The notes under the pieces are model-generated. The model saw only the letters and a program-made list of their open reading frames with translations, did no database searches and was not told where the DNA came from. Below, in pieces: positions 38,381 through 47,100 of a DNA stretch of 64,000 bases. The position numbers and the translations under genes are program-made. Within the stretch, counting starts at the first letter, position 1; every line of letters starts with the position of its first letter. The stretch lies in NCBI GenBank assembly GCA_024698925.1, contig JAILQO010000032.1, positions 29,442 to 93,441 of the forward strand, written 5' to 3'. This DNA is from Bacteroidaceae bacterium (GTDB taxonomy: Bacteria; Bacteroidota; Bacteroidia; Bacteroidales; Bacteroidaceae).

Positions 38381-38669
38381 TATCTCAATGGCCGGTATGA
38401 CAGATTTTTTAATTATATTTTGATAGATTTTGAGCGCAGCGACCTTCTATCTGATGCGAGCGTAGTACCAGTTTCTATGGTCGTCACTCCGTTCCTCAAA
38501 ATCTCTCGAAAATCCAACATAAAATCTCTCAATGGCCGGTATGACGGATTTTCGAATTATATTTTCTAATGATTTTGAGTCACATAGTGACGACCAAAAC
38601 TTCCGTACAATCCGTATCGTCCGTGGTTGATTTTGGAAATTATTTTGACAGATTTTGAGCGCTGTGACT
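38381..38669. repeat. Cluster of AT-rich palindromic repeats before the IS element
   Basis: It contains a truncated copy (38381-38444), a complete copy (38479-38595) with a perfect 10-bp terminal inverted repeat GGTCGTCACT / AGTGACGACC and inner CTCAAAATC / GATTTTGAG arms, and a last fragment (38629-38669) cut by the IS element. No gene is seen. Confidence 0.8.
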
Positions 38670-38716
38670 TGTACTGATATAGGTAGACACATTTTTGAAC
38701 AATAAAATGTGTAATT

Positions 38717-39103
38717 ATGATTAAAAGTCAAGGAAAGTACAGAGTTTACAGTGAAGAAGATCGTCTGTCTCTGTTGCGTGAGTTTAAGATGTCAGGTATG
38801 GGTAAGCATTCATTTTGTAAGCTTCATGGCATCAAGAGTACTTCAAGCCTAAGATATTGGGAAAGGAAGTACCAATCTGAAAAAGATTTATTACCTTTGC
38901 AGCCAGAACCCGAAGAAACGGATATGGCAAACCGAAGCAAGGAGAGTTTCAAGGACGAGAATGCGCAGCTTAAGAAGCGCATCCGTGAACTGGAGAAGGC
39001 GTTGGAATTCTCCCGTTTGGAGACATTGGCCCGCGACAAGATGATCGACAAGGCCGAGGAGTATTATGACATCCAGATCCGAAAAAAATCTGGGGCCAAG
39101 TAG
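38717..39103 (+). CDS. IS3-family transposase OrfA
   Basis: The 128-residue protein has a helix-turn-helix region (YSEEDRLSLLREFKMSG, KLHGIKSTSSLRYWERKY) and then a leucine-zipper-like coiled coil (KDENAQLKKRIRELEKALEF) typical of OrfA. Near its end the heptamer A AAA AAA (39082-39088) lies in the phase required for -1 slippage, and the orfB frame is open from there to its ATG, so an OrfAB fusion transposase is likely. Confidence 0.9.
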   Translation: MIKSQGKYRVYSEEDRLSLLREFKMSGMGKHSFCKLHGIKSTSSLRYWERKYQSEKDLLPLQPEPEETDMANRSKESFKDENAQLKKRIRELEKALEFSRLETLARDKMIDKAEEYYDIQIRKKSGAK

Positions 39104-39105
39104 CA

Positions 39106-40026
39106 ATGGAGCTGGTCTTCGAGTGCTGCCTGAAGGTGGCACTCGTATGTCGGCTGTTTGGCCATTGTCGTCAGTCCTTCTACCAGTCGAAGGCTGACTT
39201 TGCAGCAGAGGCAGCAAGTGAGCGTGAAATCGTGAAGAATGTCCGGGCGATCCGTGAAGAGGATCCGCGCATAGGCTGCTATAAACTGTGGATTATGCTG
39301 ATCGACCTTTTCGGACGTGACCATATGCCTGGACGTGACCGTTTCTTCGTCATCCTGCGCCGTCACGGTCTGATGCTTCCACCTCCGAAGCCTCGTCACA
39401 CAACGAATTCGAATCACCGCTACCACAAGTGGAAGAACCTTATCAGGGACTTCATTCCTACTGCGGCCAACCAGTTGTGGGTGGCAGACATTACCTATAT
39501 CGCACTCGACTGTGGAGGCGTGTGCTACCTGCATCTCATCACCGATGCATACTCGCACAAGATCGTTGGCTGGATGCTCGCAGACACATTGCGTGCAGCC
39601 ATCACGATGGAGGCTCTCCGCCAAGCCATAGACCAGGCGGTTGCGATGTCCGGCAGTGAGGTGCTTACAGGCTTGATTCATCACTCCGACCGTGGCGTGC
39701 AGTATTGTTGCGATGAGTATGTTGCCATGCTCAGGGCACACGGCATCACCATCTCTATGACGGAGGATTACAAACCTACGGACAATGCTATTGCAGAGCG
39801 TGTTAACGGGATTATCAAGGTAAGTGCAGTCTATCCCAGAAGGCGTTTCAACAGCATCGAGCATGCAAAGAATGTCATCGGCAGATACATCCACTTCTAC
39901 AACTATCACCGGCCTCACATGAGCATCGGCAACAAACCTCCTGCACTTGTACACATGGAGCAGGGAGAGCAGAAAAAGATGTGGAAAAACAAGATTTATC
40001 CGCCAAAAAGTGTCACAAATGAATAA
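39106..40026 (+). CDS. IS3-family transposase OrfB (DDE integrase domain)
   Basis: The 306-residue protein carries HTH_21-like GCYKLWIMLI and the rve-type core with the catalytic triad: D in LWVADITYIALD, D in IHHSDRGVQY and E in TDNAIAERVNGIIK, then FYNYHRPHMSIGNKPP. All three acidic residues are present, and both frames are intact, so the element may be active. The -1 frame relation to orfA supports production by frameshifting; the ATG at 39106 may serve for free OrfB. Confidence 0.93.
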   Translation: MELVFECCLKVALVCRLFGHCRQSFYQSKADFAAEAASEREIVKNVRAIREEDPRIGCYKLWIMLIDLFGRDHMPGRDRFFVILRRHGLMLPPPKPRHTTNSNHRYHKWKNLIRDFIPTAANQLWVADITYIALDCGGVCYLHLITDAYSHKIVGWMLADTLRAAITMEALRQAIDQAVAMSGSEVLTGLIHHSDRGVQYCCDEYVAMLRAHGITISMTEDYKPTDNAIAERVNGIIKVSAVYPRRRFNSIEHAKNVIGRYIHFYNYHRPHMSIGNKPPALVHMEQGEQKKMWKNKIYPPKSVTNE

Positions 40027-40297
40027 AGAGTCGTATCTTTGCCGAGCCGAACGACAAGTCCGGGTGAAAGCGAATGGCAGCAACCCCGACAGTTTCGAAA
40101 ACCAGAATACCCCATCAAGGGGCAATCAAGTTTGCCTAACGAGCAAGCCATGGCTCTCTGCAAGTCCAGCTTCTCTGAAGGAAAGTGTCAAGTAAAGCAG
40201 CACGGCTTTTTCGCTTGTGTCTATAGAATCAGTACGACCCTCTAACAAACCGTCTACTGTTTCAGTTAATGAGAAGAAAAAGTGTCTAGTGAGATCA
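40027..40297 (+). other. Non-coding tail inside the IS3 element with its own -7 box
   Basis: After orfB there is TATCTTTG at 40034-40041, then about 240 bases able to fold: GTCCGGGT with ACCCCGAC (seven of eight pairs), CCCC-ATCAA-GGGG and CTTC-TCT-GAAG. It ends at the right inverted repeat. This could be a small RNA or a recombination site; the sequence does not match a riboswitch I know. Confidence 0.45.
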
Positions 40298-40345
40298 GGA
40301 AAAGTTACTGTGACCCGGTCTCTGATAAAGCCAGCTACCTCGCTA

Positions 40346-40415
40346 AAAAAGCTGAGGCGCCTCGATTAATCGGTTGAGCTACCTCGATCGATCGATTGAG
40401 GCGCCTCAGCTTTTT
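40346..40415. terminator. Long palindrome, probably a two-way terminator
   Basis: AAAAAGCTGAGGCGCCTC (40346-40363) and GAGGCGCCTCAGCTTTTT (40398-40415) are perfect 18-bp inverted repeats. Each arm holds the palindrome GAGGCGCCTC. The loop contains CGATCGATCG. T-runs on both sides suit termination in both directions. Confidence 0.8.
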
Positions 40416-40488
40416 GGGGCTGTTTTGAGAGGCTCATCGACGCTCCGGCATAAAATTTGTAAAATATTTTAATTTAAGCCCCATTTTT

Positions 40489-40519
40489 TTTCGCGTCTGA
40501 ATGGTTTTTGCTATCTTTG
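40489..40519 (+). promoter_or_regulatory. Promoter of the 1099-residue secreted protein
   Basis: TTTC (40489-40492), 19 bases, TATCTTTG (40512-40519). Only the first box deviates by one base. It lies after the candidate start at 40501, which is therefore rejected in favour of 40579. Confidence 0.8.
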
Positions 40520-40578
40520 CCCCGAATTATATTTTTTCACTGAAAACATATCAAAATCTAACTATAAAATCAAAAGAA

Positions 40579-43500
40579 ATGAAAAAACGATTACTTAAAA
40601 CCATGCTCCTGCTCTGCGCGCTCATAGTGGGAAGTAGTGCGTGGGCGCAAAGTGATGAGTCAGCGACATACACTAGCAATGTGACGCTCTCGACAACAGG
40701 CGGTACAAGTGCGAGTACCGCAAAAGTTAAATTGAGCTCTACTGGCACAGATTTTTCTGCAATTAAAGCAGGTACTAGCTCAAAATCAGGTGCTGTCAAG
40801 ATAACAGTTCCATCAGGAGCAAAATATCTCCATTTGCATGTCGCTGGTTGGAAAGGTGAAAGTGTAACAGTATCTGTTACTCCTAATACTAATATATCTC
40901 CTAAAAGTATATCTTTAACTTCAGATGCAGGTATAAGTGGCTCAAGCACAACGTATACCCTAAGTACTCCAGCTAATGCTACGACAAATTATTATAAAGT
41001 CATTACATTTACGAATGCATTGACAGCTAATACTGATTTTACGTTTACGGCTACTAGTGGAAAACGTTTTGTTGTTTGGGGCGTAAACTCAGAAGAGGAA
41101 GCAACTGTCGTCACTCACACCCTCACATACTCGGCTACAAATGGTAGCATCAGTGGCTTGGTATATAACACATCAACAGCAGTAGCATCAGGTGCTTCTG
41201 TTGCAGAGGGTGATAAGGTGACCCTGACCGCAACCCCTGCTTCCGGCTATGCATTCACAGGTTGGACTGTCGAAGGAACAGGAGCTAGTTTGTCAAGTAC
41301 GAGTACGAACCCCACCACCTTTACAATGGGTACGGCTAACGCAACTGTTACGGCCAACTTTGAGGCTTCATCAACCGTTGTTAATCCTACATTTACAGTT
41401 CCTGAAGGCACATATAACGAAGCACAGAGTGTTGAAATCAACTGCCCCACAGATGGTGCAACGATTTATTATACAACCGACGGCTCAGATCCCACAACTA
41501 GTAGCACAGAATACACGGGTGCTATCTCGGTAACACAAACAACAACAATCAAGGCATTTGCTGTAAAGGCAGGTATGACCAATAGCGGTATCGCTTCTGC
41601 CACCTATACCCTGAAATGTTTTACGCCTACAATTACCGTTCCAGCTGGCGTATTCCTTGATACGAAAGAAGTGACGATGACCTCTACAGATGGTGCCACC
41701 ATTTATTATACTACTGATGGCTCTACCACACCAACCAGCAGCAGTACTGCTTATGACCCATCGAACAAACCATCAATCAGTGCTACCACAACCTTTAAGG
41801 CCATCGCCACGAAGAGCGGATGGAGTGATAGTGAAGTGGCTACTGAGACTTTCACAAAGATTGTGCCCAAGACGGTTGGCGAGGCTTTGACAGCGATCGC
41901 AGCCCTTGCAAAAAACGGCACAATTGCCAATCAATACGTCAGTGGTGTTGTTTCTACCACAGGATCGATAAGCAGCGGTGCTGTCACCTATTATATCTCT
42001 GCCGACGGAACAACGACCAGTCAGCTTCAAGTTTATAAAGGAAAAGGTATCGATGGTGCTGACTTTACAGCCGAGACCAATTTGGAAGCAGGTGATGAGG
42101 TGGTTGTCTTTGGTACTTTGAAGAATTATAATGGTAATACTCCAGAGTTTGATGCAGGTAGCCAGGTAATTAGTAGAGTGACCAAGGCTGCTCCAACCTT
42201 CTCACTTGATCCCACTTCAAAGACACTGGATGCTTACACGAAGGAGAGCGTTGACGTAACGCTGACCACCAATACGGATGGCGAAATTACTTGCGAAAGC
42301 AATAATGAAGATGTGGCTACCGTTGCCCTGAAGAGTGGAAACGTGTACACCATTACCGCTAAGTCTGAGGGTACAGCAACTATTACCATTCGCTCGGCTG
42401 CATCAGCTACCTATAAGCCCGCAAGTGCAACAGTGGCTATTACTGTAGAAGATGAGCGTGCTGAAGCAGGCATTTCTTTCACTGATGATGAAAAGGCGAT
42501 TACTTGGGGAGACAGCTTTACAGGTCAGGCCTTGACAAACGACAACTCTGTTGATGTTGTATGGTCAAGCACTGACGAGGATGTGGCTACCGTTAATTCG
42601 ACTGGCGCCGTAGAAGTATTGAAGGCTGGTACCACCACTATCAAGGCTACATTTGTAGGCGATGCCACTTATAAGGCTGCTGTAGCGTCTTACACGCTGA
42701 CTATTAACAAGGCAAATGCTGGTCTGTCTTATACCACAACATCGTTCGACATTATGCTCAATGATGATACATTCGAGGCTCCCACGCTGAACAATCCCAA
42801 TGGCTTGACAGTGACTTATGCCTCGAACAAAACTGACGTTGCTACAGTAAACACAACAACAGGTGAGCTTTCATACGTAGCAACCGCAGAAGGAACTGCC
42901 AAGATTACTGCTACCTTTGCAGGTAATGATTGGTTTAAGGCAGGCTCTGCCAACTACACCATTAACATCGTTGATCCAACAGTAAAGGGTAGCAAGTATA
43001 ATCCTTATACAGTAGCTGAAGTGATTGATGGAACTGCAACTGGTTCTGATATCTATGTTAGAGGTTTTATTGTGGGTGAATATGTTGGTAAAACAACAAA
43101 TCCAAGGACTTCTGGGTTCACAACCGATGCAAATATAGCTATTGCAGATGAATTTACAACTTCTCCTACAGCTGGAAGTTCTATTCCTGTTGCATTGCCA
43201 ACTGATGCACTTAAGGCTGCTTGGGGTAATAAAACTAATTCGGGCGCGACTTTACGTTATGAGGTCTTAATTAAGGGTAATAAGGATACCTATTTCTCTG
43301 TAAATGGTATTAAGAATACTGATGAGGTTTCGGCAGTTTCTGTTCCTGTCACAGTGGGAACCGCAGGTTATACGACATACACCTCAACAGACAAGGTAAC
43401 CTTCCCCTCCGGCGTAAAGGGCTATATCGTTACAGCGACAGGTGCAAATACGGTAACGCTGGTAGAGAAGGCTTCAGTTCCTGCTAGCACACCTATTATT

Positions 43501-43878
43501 ATTGAAGCTTCCGCTGGAACTTACAATTTGCCGGTTATCACGACAACTCCCGAGGATGTTTCAGATAACCTCCTTCTCGCTTCTGACGGCTCCGTCACCG
43601 GTGATGGCTCCACGATTTTTGCTTTAGGAAATAAGAGCGGTGTCGGTTTCTACCTTGTGGCGGATGGCCAGACAGTACCTGCAGGTAAGGCTTATCTCTC
43701 TGTTCCGGCTGCTGTCAAGGGCTTCCTTGCTTTCGACTTCGGCAATACTGATGCTATCAAGACCGTTCAGGGTGCTGGACTCAAGGATGCTGCCATCTTC
43801 AACCTCGCTGGTCAGCGCATGAGCCGCATGCACAGAGGTGTCAATCTGGTAAATGGAAAGAAAATCATCTTGAAATAA
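40579..43878 (+). CDS. Very large secreted multi-domain protein, 1099 aa
   Basis: A Sec signal (LLKTMLLLCALIVGSSAWAQ) is followed by a beta region, an InlB B-type repeat near residues 180-265 (LTYSATNGSISGLVY, GYAFTGWTVEG), two chitobiase C-terminal-like repeats near 270-425 (IYYTTDGSDPTTSS, IYYTTDGSTTPTSS), an OB-fold-like unit near 440-540, two Ig-like Big_2-type repeats near 545-800 (VDVVWSSTDEDVATVNSTGA), a DUF6359-like unit near 810-920, and a sorting-type tail (AIFNLAGQRMSRMHRGVNLV). The architecture resembles that of the 801-residue protein across the IS element, so the pair may be paralogues. A surface or exported binding role is likely; no enzyme motif is seen. Confidence 0.82.
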   Translation: MKKRLLKTMLLLCALIVGSSAWAQSDESATYTSNVTLSTTGGTSASTAKVKLSSTGTDFSAIKAGTSSKSGAVKITVPSGAKYLHLHVAGWKGESVTVSVTPNTNISPKSISLTSDAGISGSSTTYTLSTPANATTNYYKVITFTNALTANTDFTFTATSGKRFVVWGVNSEEEATVVTHTLTYSATNGSISGLVYNTSTAVASGASVAEGDKVTLTATPASGYAFTGWTVEGTGASLSSTSTNPTTFTMGTANATVTANFEASSTVVNPTFTVPEGTYNEAQSVEINCPTDGATIYYTTDGSDPTTSSTEYTGAISVTQTTTIKAFAVKAGMTNSGIASATYTLKCFTPTITVPAGVFLDTKEVTMTSTDGATIYYTTDGSTTPTSSSTAYDPSNKPSISATTTFKAIATKSGWSDSEVATETFTKIVPKTVGEALTAIAALAKNGTIANQYVSGVVSTTGSISSGAVTYYISADGTTTSQLQVYKGKGIDGADFTAETNLEAGDEVVVFGTLKNYNGNTPEFDAGSQVISRVTKAAPTFSLDPTSKTLDAYTKESVDVTLTTNTDGEITCESNNEDVATVALKSGNVYTITAKSEGTATITIRSAASATYKPASATVAITVEDERAEAGISFTDDEKAITWGDSFTGQALTNDNSVDVVWSSTDEDVATVNSTGAVEVLKAGTTTIKATFVGDATYKAAVASYTLTINKANAGLSYTTTSFDIMLNDDTFEAPTLNNPNGLTVTYASNKTDVATVNTTTGELSYVATAEGTAKITATFAGNDWFKAGSANYTINIVDPTVKGSKYNPYTVAEVIDGTATGSDIYVRGFIVGEYVGKTTNPRTSGFTTDANIAIADEFTTSPTAGSSIPVALPTDALKAAWGNKTNSGATLRYEVLIKGNKDTYFSVNGIKNTDEVSAVSVPVTVGTAGYTTYTSTDKVTFPSGVKGYIVTATGANTVTLVEKASVPASTPIIIEASAGTYNLPVITTTPEDVSDNLLLASDGSVTGDGSTIFALGNKSGVGFYLVADGQTVPAGKAYLSVPAAVKGFLAFDFGNTDAIKTVQGAGLKDAAIFNLAGQRMSRMHRGVNLVNGKKIILK

Positions 43879-43885
43879 TAGAACT

Positions 43886-44053
43886 ATGAAAAAATATATT
43901 ATTCCCAAAACGGCTGTGATGGAGATGGCAGAGAACCTTCCCATTGCCCTCAGCATGAAAATGGATCGTAGTACAACGATTGAAACTGGTGATATTCTCG
44001 TCAAGGAGAACCTGGTAGATGAAGATTTCTGGGACTCTCCCTTTGAGGAGTAA
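43886..44053 (+). CDS. Small 55-residue protein of unknown function
   Basis: ATG at 43886 lies eight bases after the stop of the secreted protein. The product starts MKKYIIPKTAVMEMAENLP, has no signal peptide and ends in a strongly acidic stretch (VDEDFWDSPFEE). Short proteins starting MKKYxxP and ending in acidic residues recur in Prevotella-type genomes; I know of no assigned function. A precursor-peptide, regulator or chaperone role would all be guesses. A strong terminator follows, so it shares the transcript of the large secreted protein. Confidence 0.75.
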   Translation: MKKYIIPKTAVMEMAENLPIALSMKMDRSTTIETGDILVKENLVDEDFWDSPFEE

Positions 44054-44077
44054 CAATAGAAAACGTAATACCGTGGA

Positions 44078-44108
44078 AAGGGGCTGTGGCGACGCAGCCC
44101 CTTTTTTC
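44078..44108 (+). terminator. Intrinsic terminator after the small protein
   Basis: AAGGGGCTG pairs with CAGCCCCTT around an eight-base loop, then TTTTTCTT. The next promoter starts only 12 bases later. Confidence 0.92.
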
Positions 44109-44119
44109 TTCCCCTTTTT

Positions 44120-44150
44120 TTTGCTGTTCAGTTTTTTTCGCGTATCTTTG
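44120..44150 (+). promoter_or_regulatory. Promoter of the tandem endonuclease gene
   Basis: TTTG (44120-44123), exactly 19 bases, TATCTTTG (44143-44150). ATG 44173 follows after 22 bases; the longer frame from 44086 would start upstream of the promoter. Confidence 0.9.
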
Positions 44151-44172
44151 CGCAGATTATAGACTAAAATAC

Positions 44173-47100
44173 ATGAAAAAGTTGCTGTTTCATCTTGCGG
44201 GAGCGTGTTTTGCATGCTGTCTCACCACCACGTCAATGGCTATCGACCTGGCGACCTACTACGCCCAGGCTAACAATAAGAAGGCGGCGGAACTAAAGAC
44301 GGCGCTCCATGGCGTAATCGCCAATCATACCAATATTGGCTACGACGGCCTCCTCACGGCTTATCATGAGAGTGACCGTCGCGCCGACGGCTACTTGCGC
44401 GACTGGTATTCCAATGCCACCGACTATGTCATTGGCGGCCCCAAGGAGAACCATAGCTATAGCAAGGAGGGCGACGGCTACAACCGCGAACACCTCGTGC
44501 CGCAGAGTTGGTTTGGTAGCAACGGCCAGATGAAAAGCGACTTGGTACAGGTGGTGCCTACGGACGGTTACGTCAACAACCGCCGTAGCAACTACCCGTT
44601 GGGCGAGAACAACGGCAACACCTGGAAGTCGGCCAACGGCTACTGCAAGCTCGGTTCCTGCACCGTCAGCGGTTTCTCCGGACAGTGCTTTGAGCCCAAC
44701 GACGAGGTCAAGGGTGACATCGCCCGTGTCTATTTCTATGTCTTGGCCTGCTATGAGTCATCGCACCCCAACTGGAACGGTGGTTCTGCCTCGCAGGTCT
44801 TCGACGGTAAGAAATACCCGGGCCTCAAAGACTGGGCCATGAAGATGTTCCTGCGTTGGGCCAAGCTGGACCCTGTGGACGACATCGAGCGTGCCCGCAA
44901 CGAAGTGGTCTATGCCAAGCAGCAGAACCGCAACCCCTTTGTGGATTATCCTTCGCTTTGCGAATATGTCTGGGGTGATAGCGTCAGCTACGCCTTCGAC
45001 GTATCCCTGCCCCATGGTCAGGGCAAGGTGGAGATTCCTGATATCCCCGATATCCCGGGTGGTGATGATCCCGTCGGTCCTGGTCCTGTGGGTCCGGATC
45101 ATCCGGATGCCCACACTGGTACGATTAACGTGGCCGAGTGTGACTGGGAGTCGGACCAGAACGTCAACTATGGTGCTGGCTACACGACCACAGCCAATGG
45201 CTTGACTATCGGTTATTACAAGGCGAAATCTTCGACGCAGCCCATTAATGTCAGCAACTACAGCCAGCTTCGCTTCTATGACAAATCCGTCCTTTTCATC
45301 GAGGGCGCGACGGTCACGAAGGTGGTCTTCCACGCCTCGGACTCCAAGGTGGGTTCGATGGTCATTGGTGATGCTACGATTCCGTTCATCGACGGCGAGC
45401 TGACCTGGACTGGCTCCATGAATCCCTTCATGGCTACCGCCGTGCAGCAGTCCCGCATCTCCAGCATTGATGTGACCATCGTCGAGCCGGAACCAGAACC
45501 GGATCCCCTCACGCGCTATTACCATTCGGTACAGGGCCTGAACAAAGCGGAGCTGAAGACGGCGCTTCACGACCTCATCCAACCGCTTTATGTACCAGAA
45601 TATGGTGGCAAGGGCGAGGGCTATACGTGGGCAGGCTTTGCACAGACGGATGTAATGCCGGATGGCAAGGGTGTGCGCGACCGCTATAGCGACATCCAGC
45701 GTCAGTTCAACGGCCTGAAGGCTGTCGATGGCATGAACATCGAACACATCTGGGCTAATTCGTGGTGGGGACATACGGTGAACAACGCCTATCGCGACCT
45801 CTTCAATCTCTATCCTGCCGATGGCCCCGCTAACCAGCGCAAGAGTAATAATCCCATCGGCCTCGTGAATGGGGCAGTGGCTTATGACAATGGTGTGACC
45901 AAGGTGGGTAAGAGCAGCAGCTATCGTGCCGACTCGCTCATCACGGCATGGGAACCTGCCGATACGTGGAAGGGTGACTTCGCGCGTACCTATTTCTATA
46001 TGGCGACGACCTACCAGCACATGACCGCCGAATGGCAGACACCCGAGGGCCTCCTCACCGTGGATCCCGCGGCGTGGACCACGATGCGTCCGTGGGTCTA
46101 TGAGCTGATGCTCTCGTGGGCTGAGGCTGATCCCGTGGATAGCATCGAGCGCGCCCGCAATGAGATTATCTATGGTATTCAAGGCAATCGCAACCCCTAT
46201 GTGGATATGCCGCAGCTGGCAGACTACGTGTGGGGTGATAAGGGCGATTCCGTGTTCTATATCGATGCCGAGGCCACCCGACCGGAGCTCTTCGTGCCGC
46301 GTCGCGATGGCGTGATCGACTTCGGACTGCAGGCCCTGAGCCGTGGGATGACACGCACCGTGAGTGTTCGCGGTCGCAACCTCCCCGAGGGCTTGACGGC
46401 CACCATCAAAGGCAATGGCTTTGTCCTTTCGGAGCAGGCGCTGACAGGAGACGAGGTGACGGCAGGCAAGCGCCTAACGGTGACGTCCAACGCTACCGAG
46501 CCCGGTATCTATGAGGCCGAGCTCATTCTCCAGGGTGCAGAAGGCTTCACCCAGAGTACTATGTTGCGCATGACCGTCATCGACGGTGTTCCGGCTTATC
46601 CCGCACGGGATGTCGTTTGCTCTGTCAATAGCAAAGGTTTCACGGCATCCTGGATGGATATGCATCTGGAACCGGGCGATCTTTACTTTCTGGATGTCTA
46701 TTTCTACACGACCGATGGTGAACGTCGGTCGTTGCCTGATTTCCCCGTTGAGATGCCCGACACGTTCTGCGTCATCCGCGGCGTAGCGCCTTCCGAGACT
46801 TATTATTATGAGGTGAGGACTCCTCAAGGCCTCGTCAGTAACAAGGTGCAAGTGGAGATGCCTGCTGTTACACCAGTCTTCTCGGCTACGGCCTCGGAGA
46901 TGTACTTTGCGGCAGTCCCCGATCAGCCCTCTCAGCCGCAGGCGTTGAGCCTTACCATCATGGGAATCTCCGGTTATACTGTCAGTATCAACTGTCCTGA
47001 ACCTTTCGAGGTGAGCACGGACGGTGAGACGTGGACGCACGACCTCACGCTGACCTCTGCCGCATCGAACCTTCAGGTGCGTTTCGCTGGCGCGTCAGAA

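Larger units (their letters stand above)
38675..40297 (+). mobile_element. IS3-family insertion sequence
   Basis: Two overlapping-frame genes (orfA, orfB with DDE) lie between imperfect inverted ends: left TGATATAGGTAGACAC, right (reverse complement) TGATCTCACTAGACAC, followed by A-TTTTT or TTTTT. The ends start with TG and finish with CA, as in the IS3 family. Length 1623 bp is slightly long because about 270 non-coding bases follow orfB. An alternative right end at the GTGTCAC near 40013 matches fewer bases. No target duplication is visible. The left end sits in an AT-rich palindromic repeat. Confidence 0.8.

Noticed and set aside
40034..40240. Cobalamin- or SAM-type riboswitch in the IS tail
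   Set aside because: A CCCGAC-like stretch recalls such motifs, but the conserved core and the order of helices are missing and no matching gene follows.
40039..40245. 68-residue frame in the IS3 tail
   Set aside because: It begins inside the -7 box and has low-complexity, family-free content; the region looks like folded RNA rather than protein.
40501..40578. Upstream start of the 1099-residue protein
   Set aside because: The promoter -7 box at 40512-40519 lies after it, and the signal peptide begins at 40579.
44086..44172. Upstream start of the tandem endonuclease protein
   Set aside because: It lies inside the preceding terminator and before the promoter; the signal peptide fits ATG 44173.
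44758..46182. 474-residue minus-strand frame
   Set aside because: It is the reverse shadow of the endonuclease gene, caused by its GC-rich codon use.
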